64,000 nucleotides of DNA from Bradyrhizobium ivorense. Its GTDB lineage: Bacteria; Pseudomonadota; Alphaproteobacteria; Rhizobiales; Xanthobacteraceae. Location of the stretch: the NCBI RefSeq assembly GCF_900696085.1, contig NZ_CAADFC020000004.1, positions 1,062,985 to 1,126,984 of the forward strand, written 5' to 3'. This document shows, piece after piece, positions 54,282 to 62,870 of the stretch. The position numbers and the translations under genes were made by a program. Position 1 is the first letter of the stretch. Each line of letters begins with the position of its first letter. The notes below the pieces were generated by a model. That model had not been told where the DNA came from and made no database searches. It worked only from the letters and a program-made list of their open reading frames with translations.

Positions 54282-54812
54282 ATGAGCATCGAAATCGACA
54301 TTTTGAACGGGGATGCGTCATGGCCGCGGGCCAAGCCGCTGCTCGAGGCGGTGTGGCGCCGCGATGTCGTTGAAAAACAGCCCTGGGCGCACATCGAATG
54401 GGCGCATGCGGATCTGCGCGTGCTGGTCGACGCGCCCGACGACGGCGGGCTCGCCTGCCATGTCGGTATCTACTTCCGGACCGTCATCTGGAACGGCCAC
54501 AAGGTGCATATCGGCGGCATCGGCGGGGTGTCGACGCGCGAGGATTGCCGGCGGCGCGGCTATGCCAGCCTCGCGATCGACGCCGCCGTGCACACCATGC
54601 GCGCCAATGACGCGGTAAAATTTGCTCTGCTGGTGTGCGAGCCGCATAATTTCGCCTTCTACCAGGCCCGCGGCTGGCATGCTTTCACCGGCGAGCTGCG
54701 TTGCCAGCAGCCCTCCGGGCCAATCGTGTTCGAGGCGATGGCGCCGTTCGTCTACGACATCGTCCGCGCGCCGCGCCAGGGCAAGCTCGACCTATGCGGT
54801 CTGCCGTGGTGA
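54282..54812 (+). CDS. GNAT-family N-acetyltransferase
   Basis: 176 residues. The acetyl-CoA-binding strand-loop reads IGGIGGVSTREDCRRRGYAS, followed by LAIDAAVHTMRANDAVKFAL, CEPHNFAFYQARGWHAF. This is a GNAT fold; the N-terminal half carries the substrate region. AGGA precedes ATG 54282. Acceptor substrate unknown. Confidence 0.9.
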   Translation: MSIEIDILNGDASWPRAKPLLEAVWRRDVVEKQPWAHIEWAHADLRVLVDAPDDGGLACHVGIYFRTVIWNGHKVHIGGIGGVSTREDCRRRGYASLAIDAAVHTMRANDAVKFALLVCEPHNFAFYQARGWHAFTGELRCQQPSGPIVFEAMAPFVYDIVRAPRQGKLDLCGLPW

Positions 54813-55118
54813 CCCCTGCGCGGGTGGAGGTGGCCGGAGCGTCGTGCGGCTCGTAATATGTCATGCATCATTTATTGACCGCGAGCTTCACAACGTGACC
54901 TTCAACAGCGGCCGCGAGCCGACTGCGCCCCCTCTCCCGCTTGCGGAGGAGGCACAGGCGGCCTTCGGCCGCCGTTCTCTAAGAAAACGCCGATGCGAAG
55001 CATCGGCTACGGGTGGGGGCTCCCTCCGCAAGTCACATCGCGGGAAAAACCCCCACCCGCCCCGCGCTGCGCGCGTGTCGGCCTCCCCCGCAAGCGGGAG
55101 AGGCGAAGGCAAGCGCGG
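54813..55118. repeat. Gene-free gap with CTCTCCC repeat running into the MATE start
   Basis: CCCCCTCTCCCGCTTGCGGA (54928-54947) and the near-complementary CCCGCAAGCGGGAGAGGC (about 55087-55104) form long-range arms around dyads such as CGATGCGAAGCATCG. The right arm ends about 15 bases before the MATE start codon, so the ribosome-binding region of that gene derives from the repeat. Confidence 0.65.
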
Positions 55119-56504
55119 ATGAGTATTGAAGCCTCGATCGACCATTTGCGTCCCGCCGCGGCGGCGCCCGCGGTGCCGGTCAACCAGCTACTGACCGCGC
55201 CGATCCTGCCGACGCTGCTGCGACTGGCGATTCCCAACACCATCGCGATGTTCGGCTCGACGCTGGTCGCGGTGGCCGAGACCTCCTATATCGGCCGGCT
55301 CGGCACCGAGCCGCTGGCCGGGATCGCACTTGTGTTTCCGTTCGCGATGTTGACGCAGATGATGTCGGCGGGCGCGATGGGCGGCGGCGTCTCGTCGGCG
55401 ATCAGCCGCGCGATCGGCGCCGGTGAGCGCGACCGCGCCGCCGACCTCGCGCTGCATGCCGCGATCATCGGCGCCGGCGCCGGGCTGTTCTTCACCGTGC
55501 TGATGCTGACCTTCGGCCGCGACTTCTATGCGCTGCTCGGCGGCCGCGGCGGCGTGCTCGAGCAATCCATGCATTATTCGCAGGTGTTGTTCTCCGGCGC
55601 TGTTTCGATCTGGCTGGTCAACACGCTGGCCTCGGTGGTGCGCGGCACCGGCGACATGCGGATCCCGTCGATGACGCTGATCGCGGTCTCCTTGGTGCAG
55701 ATCGCGGTCGGCGGCGTGCTGGGACTCGGACTGTTCGGCGTGCCGAGTTTTGGCATGCGCGGTGTCGCCGCGGGCCAGCTCACCGCCTTCACGCTCGGCG
55801 CAGTCTTCCTCGCCTGGTATCTGGTTAGCGGCCGCAGCCGGCTGACGCTCGATTTCAAGGCCTTCAGCTTCCAGCGCGCGATGTTTCTCGACATCCTCAA
55901 GGTCGGCGCGATCTCCTGCCTGTCGCCGCTGCAGAGCGTGCTGACCATTTTGATCTTCACCAAGATTCTCGCCGGCTTCGGCACCGAGACGCTGGCCGGC
56001 TACGGCATGGGCTCGCGGCTGGAATTTTTGCTGATCCCGATCGCGTTCGCGGTCGGCGTCGCCTCGGTGCCGATGGTCGGCATGGCTGTTGGCGCGGGGC
56101 TTGCGGCACGGGCGCGCAAGGTGGCCTGGACCGCCGGCACCGTCGCAGGGCTGGTGGTCGGGCTGGTCGGACTGATCGTCGCGCTCAAGCCGACGCTGTG
56201 GATCGCGCTGTTCACCAGCGATCCCGGCGTGACCGCCGCGGCCTCGTCCTATTTCGCGCTGGCCGGCCCCGGCTTCGGCTTCTTCGGCGTCGGCGTCTGC
56301 CTCTACTTCTCCTCGCAGGGCGCCGCCAAAGTCGGCGGCCCGGTGCTGGCCGGCACGATCCGCCTCCTGGTGGTCGGCATCGGCGGCTGGTGGCTTGCGA
56401 CGGTGAGCGCGCCGGCCTGGACGCTGTTTGCGCTGGTCGGCGGTGCGATGGTGGCGTTCGGTCTTGCCACGATCGTGTCGATCCGGCTGACGCGCTGGGG
56501 CTGA
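55119..56504 (+). CDS. MATE-family multidrug/toxin efflux transporter
   Basis: 461 residues from ATG 55119, twelve membrane helices in two halves (LLRLAIPNTIAMFGSTLVAV; LKVGAISCLSPLQSVLTILI). The paired RGTGDMRIPSMTLIAVSLVQ and ASVPMVGMAVGAGLAARARK fit MATE cation/drug antiporters. An upstream in-frame extension to 54993 encodes only repeat sequence and is rejected. No regulator adjoins. Substrate unknown. Confidence 0.93.
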   Translation: MSIEASIDHLRPAAAAPAVPVNQLLTAPILPTLLRLAIPNTIAMFGSTLVAVAETSYIGRLGTEPLAGIALVFPFAMLTQMMSAGAMGGGVSSAISRAIGAGERDRAADLALHAAIIGAGAGLFFTVLMLTFGRDFYALLGGRGGVLEQSMHYSQVLFSGAVSIWLVNTLASVVRGTGDMRIPSMTLIAVSLVQIAVGGVLGLGLFGVPSFGMRGVAAGQLTAFTLGAVFLAWYLVSGRSRLTLDFKAFSFQRAMFLDILKVGAISCLSPLQSVLTILIFTKILAGFGTETLAGYGMGSRLEFLLIPIAFAVGVASVPMVGMAVGAGLAARARKVAWTAGTVAGLVVGLVGLIVALKPTLWIALFTSDPGVTAAASSYFALAGPGFGFFGVGVCLYFSSQGAAKVGGPVLAGTIRLLVVGIGGWWLATVSAPAWTLFALVGGAMVAFGLATIVSIRLTRWG

Positions 56505-56665
56505 AGCGCGACCAACTGTCGCCCTGCACCCGATCGTTGCCTGAGCATGACCTCGTCGGCGACGCGCTGCATAATTTTTCCGACGACGCTCGCCTGATCG
56601 CGAGATTATGACATTGCAGAAATTGTTCGACTTGCTATGCAGGCCCGCCTTCTGGGGGAACCATC

Positions 56666-57109
56666 ATGGCCAGCCGATTCGGATACGTGATCGCACTCGT
56701 TGCGGCGCTCGCCGCGCCCGTCGCGCATGCGCAAGGCACCTCGCCGGAGCCGGCCGGCGTCTGGCAGACCCAGGCCGGCGATGCCCACGTCAAAATCAGC
56801 AAGTGCGGCGGCGGCATCTGCGGCGTGGTCGTCAGCCTGCGCGAGCCGATCGATCCGATGACCGGCAAGCCGCAGGTCGACAACAAGAATCCCAACCCGT
56901 CGCTGGCCACCCGCCCGATCATCGGACTGCCGCTGTTCTCCGGCATGCATCCGGTCGCGGCGGGCAAATGGCAGGGCCAGATCTACAATGCCGACGACGG
57001 CGGCACCTATGCCAGCAGCGTCACCGTGACCGGCGAAAGCACGCTGCGCGTCGAAGGCTGCGTCGGCGCACTCTGCGGCGGCGAGACCTGGACGCGGGTG
57101 GGACGGTAG
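56666..57109 (+). CDS. DUF2147 secreted protein
   Basis: 147 residues. Signal peptide ends APVAHAQ. The mature part is DUF2147: GVWQTQAGDAHVKISKCGGG, ICGVVVSLREPIDPMTGKPQ, and a C-terminal cysteine pair in RVEGCVGALCGGETWTRV. The family is exported, often near outer-membrane genes; function unproven. Confidence 0.92.
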   Translation: MASRFGYVIALVAALAAPVAHAQGTSPEPAGVWQTQAGDAHVKISKCGGGICGVVVSLREPIDPMTGKPQVDNKNPNPSLATRPIIGLPLFSGMHPVAAGKWQGQIYNADDGGTYASSVTVTGESTLRVEGCVGALCGGETWTRVGR

Positions 57110-57117
57110 TACGCTTC

Positions 57118-57345
57118 TCCTTCTCCCCGCTTGCTCAGTGCGCTCCCTCGCCCCGCTCTTGCGGGGCCGAGACGAGCGAAGCTCGCTCTGAGAGGGTTGG
57201 GGTGAGGGGCCTCCATCCGGCGAGCAATTCGCCGATCGTTGAGCAGTGTGCCCTGCCCCTCACCCGGATCGCACCGGACAATGCTACGCATTGCCGGGGC
57301 GATCCGACCTCTCCCCGCAAAGGGCGGGGAGAGGTGAAAAGAAAC
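57118..57345. repeat. CTCTCCCC/GGGTGAGGGG repeat after the DUF2147 gene
   Basis: Arms CTTCTCCCCGCTTGCT and CTCTCCCCGCAAAGGGCGGGGAGAGG surround dyads (CGGGGCGATCC, GCGAGCAATTCGCC). It fills the 239-base convergent gap between the DUF2147 and DUF3095 genes. Confidence 0.65.
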
Positions 57346-57348
57346 CAA

Positions 57349-58497
57349 CTACATCGCACGGGTCTTCAGCAGCGTGGCGGCGGCGGCGTAGCCGCCGCTG
57401 GCGCCGTCGATGAAATGAACGTGGTCGGCACGCATCACCGACGGCGTGAAGCAGGTCATCATCGCGGCGTCCTGCTGGTGCAGGCCGTAGCGCACGATGC
57501 CCTGTGCGGCGGCGGCCGCGAGGCGCTGCTCGAGCTCGGCGGCGAGTTCGACCGTGCAGTCGAGGATCATGCGCAACCCGTCGTCGAATTTGCGGAAGTC
57601 GGAGTTTTCCACCACCTGCCGCACATAGGTCTTCGGCACGAACTTCCCGATCGGAATGTTGAACCGCATCAAGGTATAGGCCCACAGCGTGAAGCTGAGC
57701 ACGACGGCGCGCCGCAGCGCCAGCGAGCCGCCACGCCGCGCGCGCGCCTCATACTCGACTCCCTGCGGCGGCCAGCGCAGCGGCGGGCCGCCTGCCGGCA
57801 CCGGCCGGCCGGCTTCCGGGGTCTTCTCCACCCGCGCGACGATGTCCTCGATCACCTTGCGGAACGCCGCCGGATCGGCACCCTTCGCCGGCAGCACCAG
57901 CACCGACAGGATGGTGCCGCGCGCCGAGGGCATCACCTCGAAGCGGCACGACAGGCCGGACAGATCGGGCTGCGTGCCGGCGGCCGCCGGATCGATGGCA
58001 AACTCGCCGCGCTTCATCGCGGCATCGGCAAATGCCAGCCCGCCACCGGAGAACATCGCATAGGACAGATTGGCCGACGGCCCGAACCGCGCGACGCGCA
58101 CGTCGAGGCCGGCGGCGCGGATCGCCGCAACCGGCACCAGCGCCACCCGCAGCACCAGATCGAGGTCGTCGCGGACCCAGCGCGCGGTCGCCGCCAGCGC
58201 CTCGCGCGCCTTGTCGAAATCGGCCGGCGCGATCGCAAAGCTGGCGCCGTCGCCGCCGAACACGAAGGGAAACTCGCGCCCCTCCAGCGCATTGGTGACG
58301 GCGGCGACCACCGCGGCGCCGGCCATGTTGACCGCCTTGTAGCGCTGCGCGGCGATCGCCTTGGTCGATTCGACGATATCGGCGACGCCGACGCTCCAGT
58401 CGTCGGGCAGCGGCGCATACAGCGCCGGGTCCATCAGGCGCGCGAAGCCGCGAAACACGGGGATGCCGCCGTAAAAATTTTCGCTGCCGCCAGCCAT
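57349..58497 (-). CDS. DUF3095 (nucleotide-cyclase-like) protein
   Basis: 382 residues. The N-terminal half resembles a degenerate cyclase fold: GVADIVESTKAIAAQRYKAV, then FVFGGDGASFAIAP, which keeps the two acidic positions of class III cyclases. The family DUF3095 is also marked by VARFGPSANLSYAMFSGGGL and DDGLRMILDCTVELAAELEQ. Activity is unproven; it may bind nucleotides. No partner nearby. Confidence 0.85.
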   Translation of the reverse strand: MAGGSENFYGGIPVFRGFARLMDPALYAPLPDDWSVGVADIVESTKAIAAQRYKAVNMAGAAVVAAVTNALEGREFPFVFGGDGASFAIAPADFDKAREALAATARWVRDDLDLVLRVALVPVAAIRAAGLDVRVARFGPSANLSYAMFSGGGLAFADAAMKRGEFAIDPAAAGTQPDLSGLSCRFEVMPSARGTILSVLVLPAKGADPAAFRKVIEDIVARVEKTPEAGRPVPAGGPPLRWPPQGVEYEARARRGGSLALRRAVVLSFTLWAYTLMRFNIPIGKFVPKTYVRQVVENSDFRKFDDGLRMILDCTVELAAELEQRLAAAAAQGIVRYGLHQQDAAMMTCFTPSVMRADHVHFIDGASGGYAAAATLLKTRAM

Positions 58498-58603
58498 CGC
58501 ACCGCCGCGCCGTTCTACCCGAGAGAATCTGTAGCAGATACGCAGCAGTTTGCGATCCGGTTTTGCAAGAGCCCCGGATTCGCCACGAGCGAATTTATTG
58601 CCC

Positions 58604-58711
58604 CGTCATCCTGAGGTGCGAGCGCTTGCGAGCCTCGAAGGATGAATCGGCCCGGCCGGTGGCCGTCGATCCTTCGAGGCTCGCCAAGAGGCTCGCACCT
58701 CAGGATGACGG
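58604..58711. repeat. Second copy of the CGTCATCCTGAGGTG repeat
   Basis: Same ends and inner CTCGAAGGAT/ATCCTTCGAG arms as the copy at 37856-37982. It lies just beyond the htpG stop, likely acting as a terminator. Confidence 0.85.
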
Positions 58712-58744
58712 GGATGGAGTGGCCGTAGCCCGGATGCGGCGCGA

Positions 58745-60604
58745 CTACTTCCCCATTCCGCGCAGCACGAGCTGGTTCAGGCGGCTGGCGAAGGCGGCGG
58801 GGTCGTCGGGCATTTCGCCGTCGAGGATCTGGGCCTGCTCGAACAGCAGCAGCGACAGGTCTTTTGCCTGCGCGGTGTCGCCGGCGAGGGCTGCGACCAG
58901 CGGGTGGCGCAGATTGACCTCGAGGATCGGCTTTGTCACCGCGCCGCGGTTCTGCTGGGCGAGCAACCGCTCCAGCGCGCGGTCGCGCGCATCGCCGCCG
59001 GCAACCAGGCAGGAGGCGCTCGCGGTCAGGCGCTGCGAGGCGCGCACATCAGAGACGCGCTCGCCGAGCGCATCCTTGATCAGCGCGATCGTGGTCGCCG
59101 CATCCGCTTCCGGTTCGTCCTTTTTCTCGTCGGTGTCGGTGAGCGGGATCAGGCCGAAATCGACGTCGCCCTGACTCAGCGACTTCAGCGGCTTGCCGCC
59201 GAAATCGAGCGGCGCCGAGGTCCAGAACGCGTCGACCGGATCGGTCAGCAGCAGCACCTCGATGCCGCGGGCGCGCGCCGATTCCAGCTTCGGGTTCGAC
59301 TTCAGCCGCTCGATGCTGTCGCCGACCAGATAATAGATCTCGGTCTGGTTCGGCTTGAGATCATCGACATACTGCTTCAGCGAGCGGTTCTCGCCCGATG
59401 TCGTGGTGAAGCGCGACAGCGCCAGCAGCTTTTCGCGGCGCTCAAAGTCTTCCCACAGGCCTTCCTTGATGACGGGACCGAACGCGTCCCAGATTTTTGC
59501 AAAGGTCTCGGGCTCCTTCTCGCCGATCGTTTCGAGCTCGCCGATGACGCGGCCGGTGACGGCTTTGCGGATCTGCGCCAGCTGCGGATTGTTCTGCAGC
59601 ATCTCGCGCGAGATGTTGAGCGGCAGATCCTCGCTGTCGATCACGCCGCGGATGAAGCGCAGATATGCCGGCAGCAGCTCGGCGTCGTCGGCGATGAAGA
59701 CGCGGCGGACATAGAGCTTGACCTTGCCCTTGCGCTCGACCTGGAACAGGTCGAACGCCTTTTGCGACGGCGCGAACAGCAGCACGGCGTAGGACTGCCG
59801 GCCCTCGGCGCGGTAATGCAGCGTCATCGCCGGCTCGTCGAAGGCGCCGGCGATCTGCTTGTAGGCCTGCGCATAGTCTTCCGGCTTCAGCTCGGATTTC
59901 GAGCGCTGCCACAGCGCGCTCGCCAAATTGATCTGGCGCGGCTCGCCCTCCGCCGCCGCCAAAAGGATCGGGAACTGGATGTTGTCGGAATATTCGCGGA
60001 CGATGCGCTCGATCTCGTAAGCCTCGAGATATTTTGCGGCGTCAGGCTTCAGATGCAGCACGATCTCGGTGCCGCGCGCGACGCGCCTGGCATCTTCCTC
60101 GCTCGCGGGCGCGATCTCGAAACCGCTGCCGCCGGCCGAGGTCCACACCCAGACCTCGTCCGAGCCGGCGCGGCGGCTGGTGACGACGATCTTCTCGGCG
60201 ACCATGAAGGCCGCATAGAAGCCGACGCCGAACTGGCCGATCAAATTGGCGCCGTCCTTGGCCTCGGTCAGTTTTGCCAGGAACGATTTGGTGCCGGAGC
60301 GCGCGATGGTGCCGAGATTGTCGATCAGCTCCTGGCGGTCCATGCCGATGCCGGTATCGGCGACGGTGAGCGTGTTGGCGGCCTTGTCCGGCGCGATCCT
60401 GATCGCGGGCGGCGCGCCGTCGGCGATCAGCTCGGGATGGGCGATCGCCTCGTAACGCAGCTTGTCGCAGGCATCCGACGCGTTCGAGATCAATTCGCGC
60501 AGGAAGATGTCGGTCTCGGAATAGACCGAGTGCACCATCAGGTCCAGCAGTTCGGCGACCTCGGCCTGGAACGGCTGGGATTCGGCAGCGGCAGTGGTGG
60601 TCAT
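58745..60604 (-). CDS. htpG: Hsp90 chaperone HtpG
   Basis: 619 residues from ATG 60604. The GHKL ATPase head has [40 protein letters not shown] and [14 protein letters not shown]. The middle domain contains [20 protein letters not shown] and [21 protein letters not shown] frame extending to 61021 is rejected because it overlaps the MBL-fold gene and does not resemble Hsp90. Cytosolic dimeric chaperone. Confidence 0.97.
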   Translation of the reverse strand: MTTTAAAESQPFQAEVAELLDLMVHSVYSETDIFLRELISNASDACDKLRYEAIAHPELIADGAPPAIRIAPDKAANTLTVADTGIGMDRQELIDNLGTIARSGTKSFLAKLTEAKDGANLIGQFGVGFYAAFMVAEKIVVTSRRAGSDEVWVWTSAGGSGFEIAPASEEDARRVARGTEIVLHLKPDAAKYLEAYEIERIVREYSDNIQFPILLAAAEGEPRQINLASALWQRSKSELKPEDYAQAYKQIAGAFDEPAMTLHYRAEGRQSYAVLLFAPSQKAFDLFQVERKGKVKLYVRRVFIADDAELLPAYLRFIRGVIDSEDLPLNISREMLQNNPQLAQIRKAVTGRVIGELETIGEKEPETFAKIWDAFGPVIKEGLWEDFERREKLLALSRFTTTSGENRSLKQYVDDLKPNQTEIYYLVGDSIERLKSNPKLESARARGIEVLLLTDPVDAFWTSAPLDFGGKPLKSLSQGDVDFGLIPLTDTDEKKDEPEADAATTIALIKDALGERVSDVRASQRLTASASCLVAGGDARDRALERLLAQQNRGAVTKPILEVNLRHPLVAALAGDTAQAKDLSLLLFEQAQILDGEMPDDPAAFASRLNQLVLRGMGK

Positions 60605-60725
60605 GGGGATCTCGGGGCAATCCGGGAGGTGGCGGGAAAGCCCTGATATAGCGCTGCCATGCCGGCTGGCAAGATTGAAGGCTTCCGGCCCGGCGCTCCG
60701 CCGGTGCTCCACCGCGGGCCGCGCC

Positions 60726-61538
60726 TTAGTTCCGCTCGGAAATCGCCGAGATGTAGCGGCGCACCGAGCGGTCAAACGCCGCCTTGGCATCGGAAGCGAT
60801 GTTCTTGCCCCACCAGGCGCCGTAGATGCGGTCGAACGCCAGCGGCTGCACTCTGCCCGCAATCGTGCGGACCGCGGCGGCGTTAAGCGGAATGTAGTTC
60901 GGATAGCTGTACATGAAGCTGACCGAGCGGCGGTCCATATTGACCATCGCGATGTCGCCGGTGAGCAGCGCGCCGCGCCCGTCGGCGCCGCCGCGCCAGT
61001 GCAGCACGGTGGCGCCGGCAAAATGCCCGCCGGCCCGGATCAGCAAGATGTCGTCGGAGATGCGATGGCTGTCGCCTTGCCACGGCACGATCGATGGATA
61101 CGGCCGCGTCACCCATTGCGCGTCGTCGCCGTGCAGATAGACCGGCACGTTGCCAAACGCCGCGCTCCAGTCGGCGACCGCGCCATAGTAATGCGGATGC
61201 GAGATCGCGATCGCTTTGAGGCCGCCGAGCGAGGCGACATGGGCGATCGCCTCCGGCGTCGCCAGCGGCACGCAGTCCCACATCACGCAGCCGCCGCGGC
61301 CCGGCACCAGCAGCGCGCGCTGGCCGATGGCAAATGACGGCTCCAGCGCGATCCCGGTCAGCCCGAGATCGTCGCGCCACACCAGGTGATGCCGCGCCGC
61401 CAGTTGCTCGCGCGTCAGCCAGGTCTGGCCCTTCCAGTTGACATATTGCCGCTCGTCCTCGCAGATCGGGCAGGACGCCGGCGGTGTCGCGGTTTCAGGG
61501 AATTGCGCGCCGCATTGTTCGCAGGTCCACAGGGGCAT
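60726..61538 (-). CDS. MBL-fold metallohydrolase with N-terminal zinc ribbon
   Basis: 270 residues. The head [10 protein letters not shown]...[10 protein letters not shown] is a rubredoxin-like four-cysteine zinc site. The metallo-beta-lactamase fold follows: [13 protein letters not shown], in which the canonical HxHxDH becomes HPHYYG, then [12 protein letters not shown] and [13 protein letters not shown]. The substituted motif suggests one-metal or altered chemistry. The asparaginase gene ends 23 bases upstream on the same strand, so the two may be co-transcribed. Confidence 0.88.
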   Translation of the reverse strand: MPLWTCEQCGAQFPETATPPASCPICEDERQYVNWKGQTWLTREQLAARHHLVWRDDLGLTGIALEPSFAIGQRALLVPGRGGCVMWDCVPLATPEAIAHVASLGGLKAIAISHPHYYGAVADWSAAFGNVPVYLHGDDAQWVTRPYPSIVPWQGDSHRISDDILLIRAGGHFAGATVLHWRGGADGRGALLTGDIAMVNMDRRSVSFMYSYPNYIPLNAAAVRTIAGRVQPLAFDRIYGAWWGKNIASDAKAAFDRSVRRYISAISERN

Positions 61539-61561
61539 CGAATTTCACCATCACTGTCAGA

Positions 61562-62668
61562 TCACGGCTTAGCCGCATAGGCCTGCTGAACCGCCTTCGG
61601 CTCGGTGATGCCGCCCGCGATCAGGAGCTGCAGCAGCACGCGCGCCTTCTGCGGGTTGAGGTCGAGCGCGACCGCAAAGCCGAGCTTGTCGTCCTCGACC
61701 TCGACGTTGCGGTTGACGAAGCCGGAGCCGACGCGGCTCGAGCGAACCACCAGGACGCCCTGCTTCGCCGCCGCGGCCAGCGCATCGATCGCGGCCTTGG
61801 ACGAATTGCCGTCGCCGACCCCGGCCAGCACGATGCCCTTGGCGCCGCGCTTGACCGCGTCCTCGATCGGCGCGGCGTCCATATTGGCATGCGAGTAGAT
61901 GATGTCGACCCGCGGCAGCGGCGGCGCCTCCGGCAGCTTCAGCTTTGCACGCTCGGCCGGGACCGCCGGATGCAAATAGCGCAGCGAGCCGGTGTCGACA
62001 TAGCCGACCGGCCCGGCATCGGGCGAAACGAAAGTCTGGACGCTGGTGGTGTTGGTCTTCTGCACCCAGCGCGCGCCATGGATGGTGTCGTTGAGCACCA
62101 CCAGCACGCCGCGGCCGCGCGATTCCGGCGCAGAGGCGACCCGCATCGCCTCGTAAAGATTGGCCGGACCGTCGGCGCCGATCGCCGTCGAGGGCCGCAT
62201 CGAGCCGACCAGCACCACCGGCACGTCGGTGTCGAGCACGTTTTGCAGGAAGAACGCGGTCTCCTCCATCGTGTCGGTGCCGTGCGTGATGACGACACCG
62301 TCGACCTCCTTGCTGTCGACAGCGGCGCGGATACGCTTGACGAGGTCGAACCAGACCTTGTCGTTCATGTCCTGCGAGCCGATCGAGGCGATCTGCTCGG
62401 CCGAGATCCGGGCGAGCTTGTCGATCCCGGGAATTGCGGCAACCAGGTCCGCCGAGTTCACCTTGCCCGAGTCATAGGCGTTGCCGGCGCGCGCACTGGC
62501 CTGCCCGGCAATGGTGCCGCCGGTGCCGAGCACCAGCACCCGCGCCAGCGTGGTGTCCGAGGCGCGCTGTGCGGCGGCGGGCGACGCAAGCAAGCCGATC
62601 ATGAGGACGAAAGCGGCGCCGATGGTCGTCAGCGCAAAACGGGTCGATCGAAGCGAGTGAGGCGTCAT
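61562..62668 (-). CDS. Type II (periplasmic) L-asparaginase
   Basis: 368 residues with a signal peptide (FALTTIGAAFVLMIGLLASP, AAA at the cut). Catalytic motifs: VLGTGGTIAG (first Thr) and GVVITHGTDTMEETAFFL (second Thr, Asp). VVLVGSMRPSTAIGADGPAN is also typical. It hydrolyses asparagine, and perhaps glutamine, to aspartate and ammonia. ATG 62668 was chosen over a farther start at 62815 because the signal peptide begins there. Confidence 0.95.
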   Translation of the reverse strand: MTPHSLRSTRFALTTIGAAFVLMIGLLASPAAAQRASDTTLARVLVLGTGGTIAGQASARAGNAYDSGKVNSADLVAAIPGIDKLARISAEQIASIGSQDMNDKVWFDLVKRIRAAVDSKEVDGVVITHGTDTMEETAFFLQNVLDTDVPVVLVGSMRPSTAIGADGPANLYEAMRVASAPESRGRGVLVVLNDTIHGARWVQKTNTTSVQTFVSPDAGPVGYVDTGSLRYLHPAVPAERAKLKLPEAPPLPRVDIIYSHANMDAAPIEDAVKRGAKGIVLAGVGDGNSSKAAIDALAAAAKQGVLVVRSSRVGSGFVNRNVEVEDDKLGFAVALDLNPQKARVLLQLLIAGGITEPKAVQQAYAAKP

Positions 62669-62870
62669 TGCTTTCCCCCAGCGACACATTGGCCTGCCAC
62701 AACTCGTGGTTTTGTCGCGCAACAAATGGACAAACTTGCGGCAGACCATGTGACCGGCGGAATGCTCAGCCTCAATCCAGCCTTTCAGGATTCCTGCAGG
62801 GTAAAACCTTGACATCGCCGGGACGGCGGCGCAAACGTTTTTCGAAGATTATTCGAATTTTTGGTGCACG

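Noticed and set aside
58745..61021. Extension of the htpG frame to 758 codons
   Set aside because: The additional N-terminal sequence overlaps the MBL-fold gene in another frame and lacks Hsp90 similarity; ATG 60604 gives the normal length.
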